63,117 nt of DNA from an uncultured SAR116 cluster alpha proteobacterium (GCA_902619615.1 CACNFD010000012.1:1-63117), one strand, 5' to 3'. Positions 28,093 to 36,698 are shown, numbered from the stretch's first letter. The notes: generated by a model not told the origin, from the letters alone. Numbers and translations: made by a program.

Positions 28093-28631
28093 TGGAATTC
28101 TTCAATAATTTATATTTTAATATAATCGATATACTTGTATTTGCAGTTATAATAACTTCATGCATTGTTGCTACAATTAGAGGTTTTGTAAAAGAATTAT
28201 TTAGCATTATTTCTTGGATTTTATCTTTAATTGTAACGTTTAACTTATTTGAAAAATTTAAAGTAAAATTGTTAGATCACCTCTCACAGGAAATTATTGT
28301 GGATGTTCTTGCTTTTGGATTTCCTTTTTTAACAACTTTAATTATTACTAGCATTATCTCGAGTTGGTTATCCCCTAAATTTGATATGAGTGAAGTATTA
28401 ATTTTTGACAAAATTTGTGGGTTTGTTTTTGGGGCCTTTAGAGGTTTTTTACTGATTATTTTGTTTTATTTAGGTTTTTTATATCTAATCGGGAACAATA
28501 AGAAACTACCAAACACTCTTCTTGATTCATTTGCATTCAAATACATAAATTTTTCATCTGAATTGTTAGTAGAAATTTTCAATAAAAAAGAATTAAAATT
28601 AGATCATGAGAAAACAAAAGAATTACAATAG
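28092..28631 (+). CDS. cvpA: CvpA family membrane protein
   Basis: A 179-residue protein with four hydrophobic segments (about residues 10-28, 33-50, 65-85 and 102-125). It has the family-typical IIDILVFAVIITSCIVATIRGFVKE at its start (in part: ATIRGFVKELFSIISW) and FGAFRGFLLIILFYL near the third helix. CvpA was first linked to colicin V production; its general role is in envelope maintenance and is not settled. It overlaps radA by one base at ATGG/TGA and precedes purF by 17 bases, the classic radA-cvpA-purF order. Confidence 0.88.
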   Translation: MEFFNNLYFNIIDILVFAVIITSCIVATIRGFVKELFSIISWILSLIVTFNLFEKFKVKLLDHLSQEIIVDVLAFGFPFLTTLIITSIISSWLSPKFDMSEVLIFDKICGFVFGAFRGFLLIILFYLGFLYLIGNNKKLPNTLLDSFAFKYINFSSELLVEIFNKKELKLDHEKTKELQ

Positions 28632-28648
28632 TAGTCTAGGAAAGTACA

Positions 28649-30061
28649 ATGTATTGTAAAATAACTGACAAGTTAAAAGAAGAATGCGGAGTATTTGGAA
28701 TATTTGGAACTGATGAAGCTTCTGTTCTAACTACCTTAGGACTTCATTCTCTTCAACATAGGGGTCAAGAAGGTGCTGGAATAGTAAGTTTTGATGGTCA
28801 AAGTTTTCATTCTGTACGTAAACAAGGTTTAGTTGGAGATAATTTTAATAACAAGAATATTTTATCTTTGCTTCCAGGTAAAACAGCAATAGGACACGTA
28901 AGATATTCTACTACTGGAGAATCAAAGCCTGAAAATCTTCAACCACTATTTGCGAATTTAGCTATCGGGGGCTTCGCATGTGCACATAATGGTAATTTAA
29001 CAAATACTTATTCAATAAAAAAACAGTTAGTTGAAAGTGGTTCCATTTTTCAAACTTCATCTGATACTGAGATTATCCTCCAATTAGTTGCGCGATCACA
29101 AAAGAAAAAAATAATTGATAAGCTAATTGATACACTTCATCAAATAAAAGGGGCATATTCACTTGTAATTTTAACAAATAAAAAACTTATTGGGGTAAGA
29201 GATCCTTTCGGAATTCGACCATTAGTATTAGGTGATAAAGAAGGATCTCCAGTTTTAGCTTCAGAAACTTGTGCTCTAGATATGATTGGAGCAAAGTATG
29301 TGCGTGATGTAGAAAATGGTGAGATGGTAGTTATTACTGAAAGTGGAATGGAGTCTATAAAACCTTTCAAAAAATCTCCTGAAAGACCCTGTATATTTGA
29401 AAGAATTTATTTTGCAAGCCCTGATAGTATAGTAGGAAATAAAACAGTATATACATACAGAAAGGCTCTAGGCGAACAGTTGGCCATTGAAAATAATATA
29501 AATGCAGATGTTGTTGTACCAATACCTGATTCTGGTGTATCAGCAGCTATTGGATTTTCACAAAAATCAACAATTCCATTTGAACTAGGTATAATTAGGA
29601 GTCATTATGTTGGCCGTACATTTATTGAACCGTCACAAAATATTAGACAATTTGGAGTAAAACTAAAACATAGTGTCAATAGATCATGCATTGAAAATAA
29701 AAAGGTTATATTAATTGATGATTCAATAGTTAGAGGAACTACAGCAAGCAAAATTGTAAAAATGGTTTATGAAGCTGGGGCAAAAGAAGTCCATTTAGGA
29801 ATTTCATGTCCTCCAATCATGCATCCAGATTTTTATGGAATTGATACTCCAAACTATAACCAATTGATTGCATCTAAGTCTAAACTAAAGGATATAACAA
29901 AATTAGTGGGCGCAAAATCGTTGTTTTTTTTGTCATTGACGGGAACTTATAAGGCAATGGGGTGTGAAGAGAGAAATTCTCATACCCCACAGTTTACCGA
30001 TCACTGTTTTACAGGTGAATACCCAATAGATGTCTCTGAAATTTTGAAACTTAACAGATAA
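28649..30061 (+). CDS. purF: Amidophosphoribosyltransferase
   Basis: First committed enzyme of purine synthesis, making phosphoribosylamine from PRPP and glutamine. A short propeptide precedes the nucleophilic cysteine C13 (EECGVFGIFG). Glutaminase signatures are GLHSLQHRGQEGAGI, IGHVRYSTTGES and FACAHNGNLTN. The phosphoribosyltransferase half has VVVPIPDSGVSAAIGF, the PRPP loop VILIDDSIVRGTTASKI, and HLGISCPPIMHPDFYGID. Length 470. Both this and purM, but no other pur genes, are in the window. Confidence 0.96.
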   Translation: MYCKITDKLKEECGVFGIFGTDEASVLTTLGLHSLQHRGQEGAGIVSFDGQSFHSVRKQGLVGDNFNNKNILSLLPGKTAIGHVRYSTTGESKPENLQPLFANLAIGGFACAHNGNLTNTYSIKKQLVESGSIFQTSSDTEIILQLVARSQKKKIIDKLIDTLHQIKGAYSLVILTNKKLIGVRDPFGIRPLVLGDKEGSPVLASETCALDMIGAKYVRDVENGEMVVITESGMESIKPFKKSPERPCIFERIYFASPDSIVGNKTVYTYRKALGEQLAIENNINADVVVPIPDSGVSAAIGFSQKSTIPFELGIIRSHYVGRTFIEPSQNIRQFGVKLKHSVNRSCIENKKVILIDDSIVRGTTASKIVKMVYEAGAKEVHLGISCPPIMHPDFYGIDTPNYNQLIASKSKLKDITKLVGAKSLFFLSLTGTYKAMGCEERNSHTPQFTDHCFTGEYPIDVSEILKLNR

Positions 30062-30069
30062 ATAAGTTG

Positions 30070-30780
30070 ATGAACAAATGTAAAAAAAATGCACTAATCA
30101 CTGGAGCTGGAAGTGGTATAGGAGCTGAAATAGCTAAAGAACTTGCAAAAAAAAATTACCATACAATTATTACTGGGAAATCTATATCTAATCTAGAAGA
30201 AACTGAAAATACAATTCTTGAATATGGAGGCTCATGTACTTTAGTCGAGCTTAACATGAAAGATTTAGTTGGCATTGATAAATTAGGTTTAGAAATATTT
30301 AATAGATGGAAAAAATTAGATATTTTAATTTCTAATGCAGCTATTCTTGGTACTTTAGGCCCCATACATCACCAAAGTAATGATGAGTTTATTGAGGTCA
30401 TGAACATTAATTTAATTAGTAATCACAGACTAATTCGTTCTTTAGATCCATTATTAAAAAACAGTATAAACGCAAAAGCATCTTTTTTGTCATCTTCTGT
30501 AGCACTTGAAGTAAGACCTTTTTGGGGTGCCTATTCAATTTCTAAAGCTGCACTCCAACATATGATTAAAATATGGGCTATGGAAAATAAAAATAATAAA
30601 TTATCTATTTCAATAATCAATCCTGGAAAAACTAATACAAAAATGAGAAGACAGGCAATGCCTGGTGAAAATCAAAATGATCTTCAAAATCCTAAAAAAG
30701 TTGCAGAGGCTATACTAGATGTAATTTTTTCAAAGGAAATTTATAAAGGTACAGTTATTGATATAATGAAATGTAAATAA
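30070..30780 (+). CDS. Short-chain dehydrogenase/reductase
   Basis: A 236-residue classical SDR of unknown substrate. The cofactor motif ITGAGSGIGAEIA and SNAAILG are present. The catalytic set is SFLSSSVAL (serine) and YSISKAALQHMIK (tyrosine and lysine), with the later INPGKTNTKMRRQAMPG loop. An SDR of this type follows purF in many alphaproteobacteria. ATG 30070 is used, nine bases after the purF stop; a TTG three bases earlier is possible. It ends three bases before the stop of the convergent unknown gene that borders the flagellar block. Confidence 0.88.
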   Translation: MNKCKKNALITGAGSGIGAEIAKELAKKNYHTIITGKSISNLEETENTILEYGGSCTLVELNMKDLVGIDKLGLEIFNRWKKLDILISNAAILGTLGPIHHQSNDEFIEVMNINLISNHRLIRSLDPLLKNSINAKASFLSSSVALEVRPFWGAYSISKAALQHMIKIWAMENKNNKLSISIINPGKTNTKMRRQAMPGENQNDLQNPKKVAEAILDVIFSKEIYKGTVIDIMKCK

Positions 30781-30782
30781 AG

Positions 30783-31490
30783 TTAATCTTCTGAGATTGC
30801 CGGCTCTAGATATGAATAATCAAAATCAACTTTGTCATCAAATTTTCTTGCTATTTCTTGAGCCTCTTTTTCATTTTTAGAACAAAAAATCAAACTTAGC
30901 CTGTAGTTATTTAATCTGTAGAAAAATCTCAAAAGATCTATTTGACTATTACCAACGTACCAAGATTTTAAAATCCAACCAATAAAAAATAACCAAGGAG
31001 AAACCATAAAAAGACAAAAATAAAATATTATTGTAATACAAAAGTAAGTCCACAATCTATTTTGTAACATCCACAATGGTGGGGCGATACTTGCAAGAAT
31101 TGAGGGCATAGTGTTTAATAAAATGGCTACATTTCCTCGTTTTTTAAAAACTTCAAATAAAGTATAAAATTCATCTTTTTGAAAATGATCATTTATATTT
31201 AGACTTTTTAATTCTGGCTTTTGATCTGAAGTTATGTTTTCACAGATAACACCTAGAGGACCATAAACAAAAGTATTAAAAAAAATTTCATCTCTTAATA
31301 AAGTAATAACTTTCTTTTCTTTAATTTCACCTAATTCTTTGGACAAATCTTCATAACTTTTGTTTATTACTTCTCCATCAATGGCTATTATAACATCACC
31401 TTCTTTAATCTTCATAACAAATGCGTTTGAAGAAGTTCGGATAGATTTGATTTGTAAAAATAACTTTTCAGTTACATTCTCTTCATTCAT
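30783..31490 (-). CDS. Unknown membrane protein with PDZ-like N-terminal part
   Basis: Not recognised with confidence. In this 235-residue protein residues about 25-65 (VMKIKEGDVIIAIDGEVINKSYEDL) resemble the peptide-binding core of a PDZ domain. A middle region follows, then two or three membrane segments (about 125-180, with LWTYFCITIIFYFCLFM and SPWLFFIGWILKSWYVG), and an acidic C-terminus ending PAISED. It is the last of four minus-strand genes following flhB with 30-45 base gaps, so it may be co-transcribed with the flagellar export genes. A link to motility or protein quality control is inference only. Confidence 0.6.
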   Translation of the reverse strand: MNEENVTEKLFLQIKSIRTSSNAFVMKIKEGDVIIAIDGEVINKSYEDLSKELGEIKEKKVITLLRDEIFFNTFVYGPLGVICENITSDQKPELKSLNINDHFQKDEFYTLFEVFKKRGNVAILLNTMPSILASIAPPLWMLQNRLWTYFCITIIFYFCLFMVSPWLFFIGWILKSWYVGNSQIDLLRFFYRLNNYRLSLIFCSKNEKEAQEIARKFDDKVDFDYSYLEPAISED

Positions 31491-31519
31491 TGTATCTTAC
31501 TCACAATATCGAGATTGAA

Positions 31520-32233
31520 TTAGGGATATTTAATTCTACTAGTTTTATCCGCAATTTTACTTAATACATTATTATTTTGTTTTACCAACTTTGAAATTTG
31601 CTGTGCTTGAATTGCTTGATTAGCAACAATTTTTTTGTAAATAGCTTTATTATTAATTTGTTGAATAGCTTTAGAGATTGATTTGGTATTAGATTTATTT
31701 AACTTTTCAATGTTTAAAACAAGTTCCTTACTATTGTTAATATTCGCTTGAGAATTTTTATTCAACTCATTTACAAGTGTGTTTGTAATTAATTGTAATT
31801 CAGCAACAGTATTTTCATTAGATGTTTGAACTCTTTTTTCTATCTTATCAAGAGAAACTACCAATTTCTTGTTAATCTCTAATAAGTCTCCTTGTTTTTT
31901 TATAGCTGTATCTAAATTTTTCAAAGAAGCATTAACACCATCAACGTTTTCTGCAAAAACCACTAATGCTTCTCTACTTGTTTCAGTCATATTAGTCAAT
32001 TTGTCAGATGATTGCATAAATAAAAATGCGCTAACACTTATAACAACTAAACCTGATATAATAGACGACAAAAATACGATTGTAGTATATTTATGTATTT
32101 GCTTCACCTTAGCCTCCAATTTTTCATGTGCTTTTTTAACTTTATTGTATTCCGAAGTTACATCAGTTGCTGCATCTGCTGCATCTAAAGCTAATTTAAT
32201 GCTTTCTTGTACAGCTTCCATTTTATTATCCAT
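31520..32233 (-). CDS. Unknown single-span membrane protein with coiled coil
   Basis: A 237-residue protein I do not recognise. Residues 1-45 are helical and charged (EYNKVKKAHEKLEAKVKQIH). One membrane helix follows (about 48-72, TTIVFLSSIISGLVVISVSA), then a long, probably coiled-coil periplasmic part rich in Asn, Lys, Leu and Gln to the end. The layout (short cytoplasmic helix, one span, long coiled coil) recalls stator- or sensor-like proteins but no motif supports that. AGGAT lies eight bases before the ATG. Third of four genes after flhB. Confidence 0.65.
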   Translation of the reverse strand: MDNKMEAVQESIKLALDAADAATDVTSEYNKVKKAHEKLEAKVKQIHKYTTIVFLSSIISGLVVISVSAFLFMQSSDKLTNMTETSREALVVFAENVDGVNASLKNLDTAIKKQGDLLEINKKLVVSLDKIEKRVQTSNENTVAELQLITNTLVNELNKNSQANINNSKELVLNIEKLNKSNTKSISKAIQQINNKAIYKKIVANQAIQAQQISKLVKQNNNVLSKIADKTSRIKYP

Positions 32234-32275
32234 TTTATTTATCCTGTAGTTTTAAACTAAACAAATATATAATCT

Positions 32276-32464
32276 TTAATTCTTTTCTTTTCTATATGCA
32301 CATTCCATACCAGTTGTACTAAAGACTTCCACTGATGGTATAAATTTAGATATAAAACCAAACTTTTTACATCCCCACGGCCTTTGTTTCCTATGAGTAA
32401 TAAAGAAATAGTTGCATCCATGACAAGTTACTCTTTTGTTATGATTTTTAAAACTTTTTTTCAC
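32276..32464 (-). CDS. Small four-cysteine protein, possible zinc site
   Basis: A 62-residue basic protein with C15, C18, C33 and C56 in CHGCNYFFITHRKQRPWGCK and GMECAY. The four cysteines and basic character suggest a zinc-binding fold. I recall similar short conserved hypothetical proteins in other proteobacteria (pattern CxxCxYFxxTxxxxxPxGCxxFGFxSxxxPSxxVxxxxGxxC), but no function. The only usable start is GTG at 32464, with no clear ribosome binding site, ten bases after the upstream stop, so translation may be coupled. Confidence 0.6.
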   Translation of the reverse strand: MKKSFKNHNKRVTCHGCNYFFITHRKQRPWGCKKFGFISKFIPSVEVFSTTGMECAYRKEKN

Positions 32465-32474
32465 GGACTAAACT

Positions 32475-32705
32475 TTATTTTTTATTTTTATTTTTATTTT
32501 TAAATTCAATTAATAAATATATTAATTCAGCAATTTTAAATCTAAAAGCCCCTAAAACTGCTGTAAATCCAAAAAACCAGTATAATGCTGCATTTGAAAT
32601 ATCACCTTCTTCTCTTAGAGAACTTGCTTCAAAATGACATAATAAGGCAGACCAAATAAACATTGCAGTAATTATAATTTGTCCAAAAGTTTTTCTTTTC
32701 TTCAT
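32475..32705 (-). CDS. Small two-helix membrane protein of unknown function
   Basis: A 76-residue protein with two predicted membrane helices (about 8-24, GQIIITAMFIWSALLCHFEA, and 40-60, ALYWFFGFTAVLGAF) and a lysine/asparagine tail encoded by a short tandem hexanucleotide repeat. It starts 15 bases after the flhB stop on the same strand, suggesting co-transcription with the export genes. No family recognised. Confidence 0.55.
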   Translation of the reverse strand: MKKRKTFGQIIITAMFIWSALLCHFEASSLREEGDISNAALYWFFGFTAVLGAFRFKIAELIYLLIEFKNKNKNKK

Positions 32706-32720
32706 ATTATAACCATAAAT

Positions 32721-33866
32721 TTATTTAATTTTTTTTCCATATTCATCAAAACTCATATTTTCAGGTATATCAAATTCAGGATAATCAGTTTCCTCTCCTC
32801 TTTCAATTTTAAAGATATAAGCTAGAACTGAAGCAACAGCTGAATAAAGATTTTCAGAAATTTCCTTTCCTATTTCTCCTGTAAAATAAAGAGCCCTTGC
32901 AAGTAAAGGACTTTGAAAGACTGTTACTTCATTTTCATCAGCTAATTTTATTATTTTTTCTGCTATCATTCCTCTTCCCATGGCTAAAATTATTGGCGCA
33001 CCTTGTGAACCAACTTCGTATTTTATTGCAACTGCAAAATGAGTTGGATTAGTTATTACAGCTGATGCGTCTTTTACATTTTCTAGCGCGGCAGATTGAG
33101 TGGCTGCTCTATTAGCAATTTCATTTTGTAATCTTCTAATTTTTTGTTTAACCTCAGGTGATCCATCTGTATCTTTGTGCTCATCTTTTACTTCTTTAAT
33201 TGTCATTTTCAATTTTTCTACGTGTTGGTATTTCTGCCAAATAAAATCAAAAATGGCTATAAAACCCAAAACAATCAGTAGTGAAATTGTAAGTTGAGGA
33301 AAGTTGTAAAGTAGATTTGATAAAGCAGAATATAAATTACGTTCAGATAAATGTATTATATCTTTCATATTAAAATATATTACAAGGAATGTAATTCCTC
33401 CTAACAAACCAACTTTGAATAAAGACTTGATTAGTTCAAACAAACCTTTAGAAGAAAATATTCTTTTTAAACCTGATAATAAATTAATCCTATTTGATTT
33501 GAATTGAAAAGCTTTTGGAGCAAAATTTATACCTCCAACAGCTAGTTGTGTTATTAAAATGATTAATATTAGCGGAACACCAACAATTAGAGTTATATTT
33601 ATAACATATTTGATCAATTTATTCATACCAAAAGCAGGAGAAATATTTGTTATATAATCAAGATCAAATAAGAAAAATGTCTTCCAAATTGCTAAAAAAT
33701 CTCTAGCCAAAAAAGGTATTGTTGATAGTACCATTAAACCCATTATTAATGTTGTAAATACAAACATTTCTTTAGATGATAAAACTTGACCATCTTCAGC
33801 TGCTTTTTCTAATTTTCTTTGTGACGGTTCTTCGGTTTTATCTTGTGAATTATCTTCTTCAGCCAT
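32721..33866 (-). CDS. flhB: Flagellar export switch protein FlhB
   Basis: Type III export component that switches substrate class from rod/hook to filament. In the 381-residue protein an N-terminal basic segment, DKTEEPSQRKLEKAAEDGQV, is diagnostic. Four membrane helices follow (about 30-50, 85-110, 145-165, 185-210). The cytoplasmic domain has the autocleavage motif NPTH at 274-277 (VITNPTHFAVAIKYE). I start at ATG 33866, with GGAAA upstream, one base after the fliR stop; a longer reading to 33908 would run into fliR and lacks homology. Last recognised flagellar gene of the block. Confidence 0.95.
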   Translation of the reverse strand: MAEEDNSQDKTEEPSQRKLEKAAEDGQVLSSKEMFVFTTLIMGLMVLSTIPFLARDFLAIWKTFFLFDLDYITNISPAFGMNKLIKYVINITLIVGVPLILIILITQLAVGGINFAPKAFQFKSNRINLLSGLKRIFSSKGLFELIKSLFKVGLLGGITFLVIYFNMKDIIHLSERNLYSALSNLLYNFPQLTISLLIVLGFIAIFDFIWQKYQHVEKLKMTIKEVKDEHKDTDGSPEVKQKIRRLQNEIANRAATQSAALENVKDASAVITNPTHFAVAIKYEVGSQGAPIILAMGRGMIAEKIIKLADENEVTVFQSPLLARALYFTGEIGKEISENLYSAVASVLAYIFKIERGEETDYPEFDIPENMSFDEYGKKIK

Positions 33867-33867
33867 T

Positions 33868-34683
33868 TTACTGATTTCCTTCCTTATATGATTGAAGAAT
33901 TTCGTCAATCAAATTTATTGCTGTAGCCGTCAAATCAGAAAAAGCATTTGAAATTGGACCTACCCCCCAATACAAAAATACAAAAACACTTATTAACGCA
34001 ATTGGAAAACCGAATGAAAAAAGATTTAGAGATGGAGCAGATCTAGTAATTATACCTATTGAACACTGTATTAATAACAATCCACCCACAATTGGCAAAC
34101 TTATCAAAGCTGCTAGATACAACATATCTCCAAAGGTTTTTACAGCCACATTACTTACCTCAGAAAAGTCAAAAATTAAACCAATTGGTAAATACACATA
34201 ACTTTCAATAAGTAATTTTAGTACGTATAAATGACCATCTAATGATAAAAAACAGGATATAAGAAATAAAGTTAAGACTGTACTTAAAACAAGCGTTTGT
34301 CCTCCTGATTGAGGATCAATCATACTTGACATTGAAAGTCCTGCTGTAGATGCAATTTTTTCTCCAGCAACTGCTGCAGCAGAAAATATGATATTTAAAA
34401 TCATGCCTACTGAAAGTCCTATTCCTATTTCAGATAAGATAAGTAAAAACAAATTAAATGCTTCCATATCTTGAATATCTGGTACTTTGACAGCTGGAAA
34501 TAAAAATGCAGTCAAACTTATACTTGCAATAATTCTTACTTGTAAGGGTATTCCTCCTAATGAAAAAAAAGGTGCACTAATTAAAAATGAGGCAATACGG
34601 AGAGATGCCACAAAAAAAATTACCATGTATTGGTACAAATTAAATAAATTAACTCCTGGTAAAGCAAATTCTATCCCATTCAT
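33868..34683 (-). CDS. fliR: Flagellar export gate protein FliR
   Basis: Polytopic component of the FliPQR export gate in the centre of the MS ring. The 271-residue protein has about six hydrophobic segments. Family stretches include FFVASLRIASFLISAPFFS near the N-terminus, VRIIASISLTAFLFPAV, GLSVGMILNIIFSAAAVAGE and the C-terminal LPIVGGLLLIQCSIGIITRSAPSLN region followed by FSFGFP. The order fliP-fliQ-fliR-flhB is the standard one. AAAGAAG lies upstream of the ATG. Confidence 0.94.
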   Translation of the reverse strand: MNGIEFALPGVNLFNLYQYMVIFFVASLRIASFLISAPFFSLGGIPLQVRIIASISLTAFLFPAVKVPDIQDMEAFNLFLLILSEIGIGLSVGMILNIIFSAAAVAGEKIASTAGLSMSSMIDPQSGGQTLVLSTVLTLFLISCFLSLDGHLYVLKLLIESYVYLPIGLIFDFSEVSNVAVKTFGDMLYLAALISLPIVGGLLLIQCSIGIITRSAPSLNLFSFGFPIALISVFVFLYWGVGPISNAFSDLTATAINLIDEILQSYKEGNQ

Positions 34684-34701
34684 GATAAACTTCTTTCGCG
34701 T

Positions 34702-34974
34702 TTAATTTTGTCCTACACCAGCAACCTGATCAAAAATAAAATTAAAGTAATCAACAAGTCCCATCATAAAAAAATTACCTAATATGCCTATACCTAACAT
34801 TACTACAATAACTTTAGGGACAAAGCTAAGTGTCATTTCATTGATTGATGTTGCAGCTTGAATAATTCCTATCAAAAGACCTATACCAAGTGCTAAAGCT
34901 AAAATAGGACCAGAAACAAGCAAAACCTGATAAAAGGCCATGCTTAACATACTTATATTTTCATCAAAGTTCAT
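34702..34974 (-). CDS. fliQ: Flagellar export gate protein FliQ
   Basis: A 90-residue two-helix protein of the export gate. It begins MNFDENISMLSMAFYQVLLV, with helix one around 18-38 (GPILALALGIGLLIGIIQAA), the conserved TSINEMTLSFVPK loop, and helix two about 52-75. I use ATG 34974, with AGGAT six bases upstream and only two bases after fliP; a reading to 35025 would add unrelated residues inside fliP. Confidence 0.95.
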   Translation of the reverse strand: MNFDENISMLSMAFYQVLLVSGPILALALGIGLLIGIIQAATSINEMTLSFVPKVIVVMLGIGILGNFFMMGLVDYFNFIFDQVAGVGQN

Positions 34975-34976
34975 TT

Positions 34977-35819
34977 TTATCCTGCCGCAAATGTGCTTAC
35001 TAGAGATCCAACTGTCATGCTCCATCCATCAACTAAGACAAATAATAATAATTTAAATGGCAGTGCTACTAACATTGGAGACAACATCATCATTCCAAGT
35101 GACATTAAAATAGATGAAATCACCATATCAATTACTAAAAAAGGTAAAAATAAAAGAAACCCAATTTGAAATGCAGTTTTAAGTTCACTAGTCATAAAAG
35201 CTGGTAGAGCTATTCTAAAAGGTATATCAGAAACTTTATCAAATTTATCTAGACCAGCTAACTCAGTAAACATTATTAAATCAGTTTTCCTGGTGTTTTT
35301 TACCATAAATTGTTTCATTTCAGCACTAGCTGTTTCAATAGCCTGTTCTGCTGGTAAGTTTTTTTCCATATATGGTACTGCAGCATTCTCATAAACCTTA
35401 TTGAAGGTTGGAGCCATTATAAAAAAAGTTAAGAAAAGAGATATAGCTATTAAAACTTGATTAGGAGGAGTTTGTTGCGTACCTAACGCTTGACGAAGAA
35501 TTGACATAACAATAATTATTCTTGTGAAACTAGTCATTCCAAGAACAAGTGAAGGAAGAACAGTCAAGGCTGTCATCAATAATAAAATTTGTAATGGAAA
35601 TGAATATTCTGTTGTATCACCGTTAGTTGATACGTTTAATGCAGGAAATCCTGAAGCAAGAGGTTCTCCTATAGCTTGCACGGGAAATCCACTTATGAAA
35701 ATTAAAACAATAAAAAAAGAGAATTTCTTTAGTAAATCTATTATAATTTTATAAATCTCTTCTTTTGGATTTGTAAAATACAATTTTTTTATAGGTTGTG
35801 GGCAAATTGCTCTACGCAT
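34977..35819 (-). CDS. fliP: Flagellar export gate protein FliP
   Basis: Core pore-forming protein of the export gate. Family signatures are LLMTALTVLPSLVLGMTSFTRIIIVMSILRQALGTQQTPPNQVLI (in pieces: LTVLPSLVLGMTSFTRI and LRQALGTQQTPPNQVL), FTELAGLDKFDKVSDIPFRI and the C-terminal LGMMMLSPMLVALPFKLLLFVL. At 280 residues it has a longer N-terminus (about 35 extra residues) before its signal-like hydrophobic segment than most FliP proteins, but no better start is visible. The ATG overlaps the end of fliO by eight bases. Confidence 0.94.
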   Translation of the reverse strand: MRRAICPQPIKKLYFTNPKEEIYKIIIDLLKKFSFFIVLIFISGFPVQAIGEPLASGFPALNVSTNGDTTEYSFPLQILLLMTALTVLPSLVLGMTSFTRIIIVMSILRQALGTQQTPPNQVLIAISLFLTFFIMAPTFNKVYENAAVPYMEKNLPAEQAIETASAEMKQFMVKNTRKTDLIMFTELAGLDKFDKVSDIPFRIALPAFMTSELKTAFQIGFLLFLPFLVIDMVISSILMSLGMMMLSPMLVALPFKLLLFVLVDGWSMTVGSLVSTFAAG

Positions 35820-36243
35820 TTTTATTACCCTTTTTATGAGCTGTTAGTAAATCTGAAATATTTACATGCTGAAGAGGTTTTGAAGCCTTAGGTTTTGCTA
35901 ACATTGATTTGTCTTGCTGAGAAATATTTTTTGTTAATTTTGTTTCTGGTCCTGTATTATTTGAAATTGCATTATTAAATTCAGATCTTTCAATTTGTGT
36001 TAATGAACCTCTGCCAGATTTGTGGCCTATAAAGAAAAATTTTTCTTCACCAACTTTAAAAATATAAGCTACAAATCCATTGTTAAGAGGTATTTGATTA
36101 GTTATCTCAAGACTATTTTCTTTTTTAATAATTTTTTTAAGATGACTACTTTTTTTCTTAATAATAAAAGCAACAACACCTAATACTAGTAAAAATAAAA
36201 TAGTAACAATAAATGTAGTAAAATCTGGAACCGATTGTGACAT
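35812..36243 (-). CDS. fliO: Flagellar biosynthesis protein FliO
   Basis: Short membrane protein assisting FliP assembly. In the 143-residue protein one membrane helix occurs at about residues 8-27 (FIVTILFLLVLGVVAFII). A basic patch follows, and then the FliO-type domain with SLEITNQIPLNNGFVAYIFKVGEEKFFFIG. FliO is poorly conserved, so position directly upstream of fliP is the main support. A good sigma-54 promoter lies 31-46 bases upstream of its ATG. Confidence 0.88.
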   Translation of the reverse strand: MSQSVPDFTTFIVTILFLLVLGVVAFIIKKKSSHLKKIIKKENSLEITNQIPLNNGFVAYIFKVGEEKFFFIGHKSGRGSLTQIERSEFNNAISNNTGPETKLTKNISQQDKSMLAKPKASKPLQHVNISDLLTAHKKGNKNA

Positions 36244-36252
36244 GTAAACTTT

Positions 36253-36272
36253 CCTTGTTTTTTAATACAAGG
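36253..36272 (-). promoter_or_regulatory. Hairpin upstream of fliO overlapping the ribosome binding site
   Basis: Read on the minus strand, CCTTGT (36272-36267) pairs with ACAAGG (36258-36253) around an eight-base loop. The second arm runs into AAGGAAA, the likely fliO Shine-Dalgarno. The predicted sigma-54 start point (about 36263) falls in the loop, so only read-through RNA from fliN would contain both arms. Confidence 0.45.
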
Positions 36273-36273
36273 A

Positions 36274-36289
36274 AGCAAGAATAATGCCA
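36274..36289 (-). promoter_or_regulatory. Sigma-54 promoter for fliO-fliP-fliQ-fliR-flhB
   Basis: Minus strand TGGCATTATTCTTGCT matches the -24/-12 consensus TGGCAC-N5-TTGC, with GG and GC at correct 10-base spacing. It lies in the 110-base fliN-fliO spacer, 31 bases before the fliO start codon, and likely starts transcription near 36263. Confidence 0.8.
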
Positions 36290-36353
36290 TTAACAAAAAA
36301 TTCTTTAAGTAATTGTTTTATATGTCTTTTTTAGAATGTCAATTTTTTGAAAT

Positions 36354-36680
36354 CTATAATTTTTGAACTCGATTTTCTGGATTTGTGACCTCTGTAAACC
36401 TTATGCCAAATCTTTCACCGACCATAACTACTTCTCCCTTAGCTATTTTTACCCCATTTGCTAAAATATCTAACGGATCACCTGCTAATCTCTCTAACTC
36501 TACTACTGAGCCCTCATTTAGTCTTAAAAGGTCTCTTATTTTAAGTTCAGTTGAACCAACTTCAACAGTAAGTTTCACCTCAATATTTTCTAAGACCTTA
36601 AGATTATCTAGTCCAGTATTGTCTTTAACCGTTTCTTCAGTTGTTTCTTGAACTTTTGCTTCAGCTTCATTTTCTGCCAT
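36354..36680 (-). CDS. fliN: Flagellar motor switch protein FliN
   Basis: C-ring component with a single SpoA/FliN domain. In the 108-residue protein, LENIEVKLTVEVGSTELKIRDLL, LNEGSVVELERLAGDPLDIL, ANGVKIAKGEVVMVGERFGIRFTEV fill residues about 30-105; the first 25 residues are acidic and low in complexity. Length and the GxVVELxxxAGEPLDIxxNG pattern are diagnostic. It follows fliM by 18 bases; then a 110-base gap carries the fliO promoter. Confidence 0.95.
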   Translation of the reverse strand: MAENEAEAKVQETTEETVKDNTGLDNLKVLENIEVKLTVEVGSTELKIRDLLRLNEGSVVELERLAGDPLDILANGVKIAKGEVVMVGERFGIRFTEVTNPENRVQKL

Positions 36681-36698
36681 TAAATTTCTCCTAAATAA

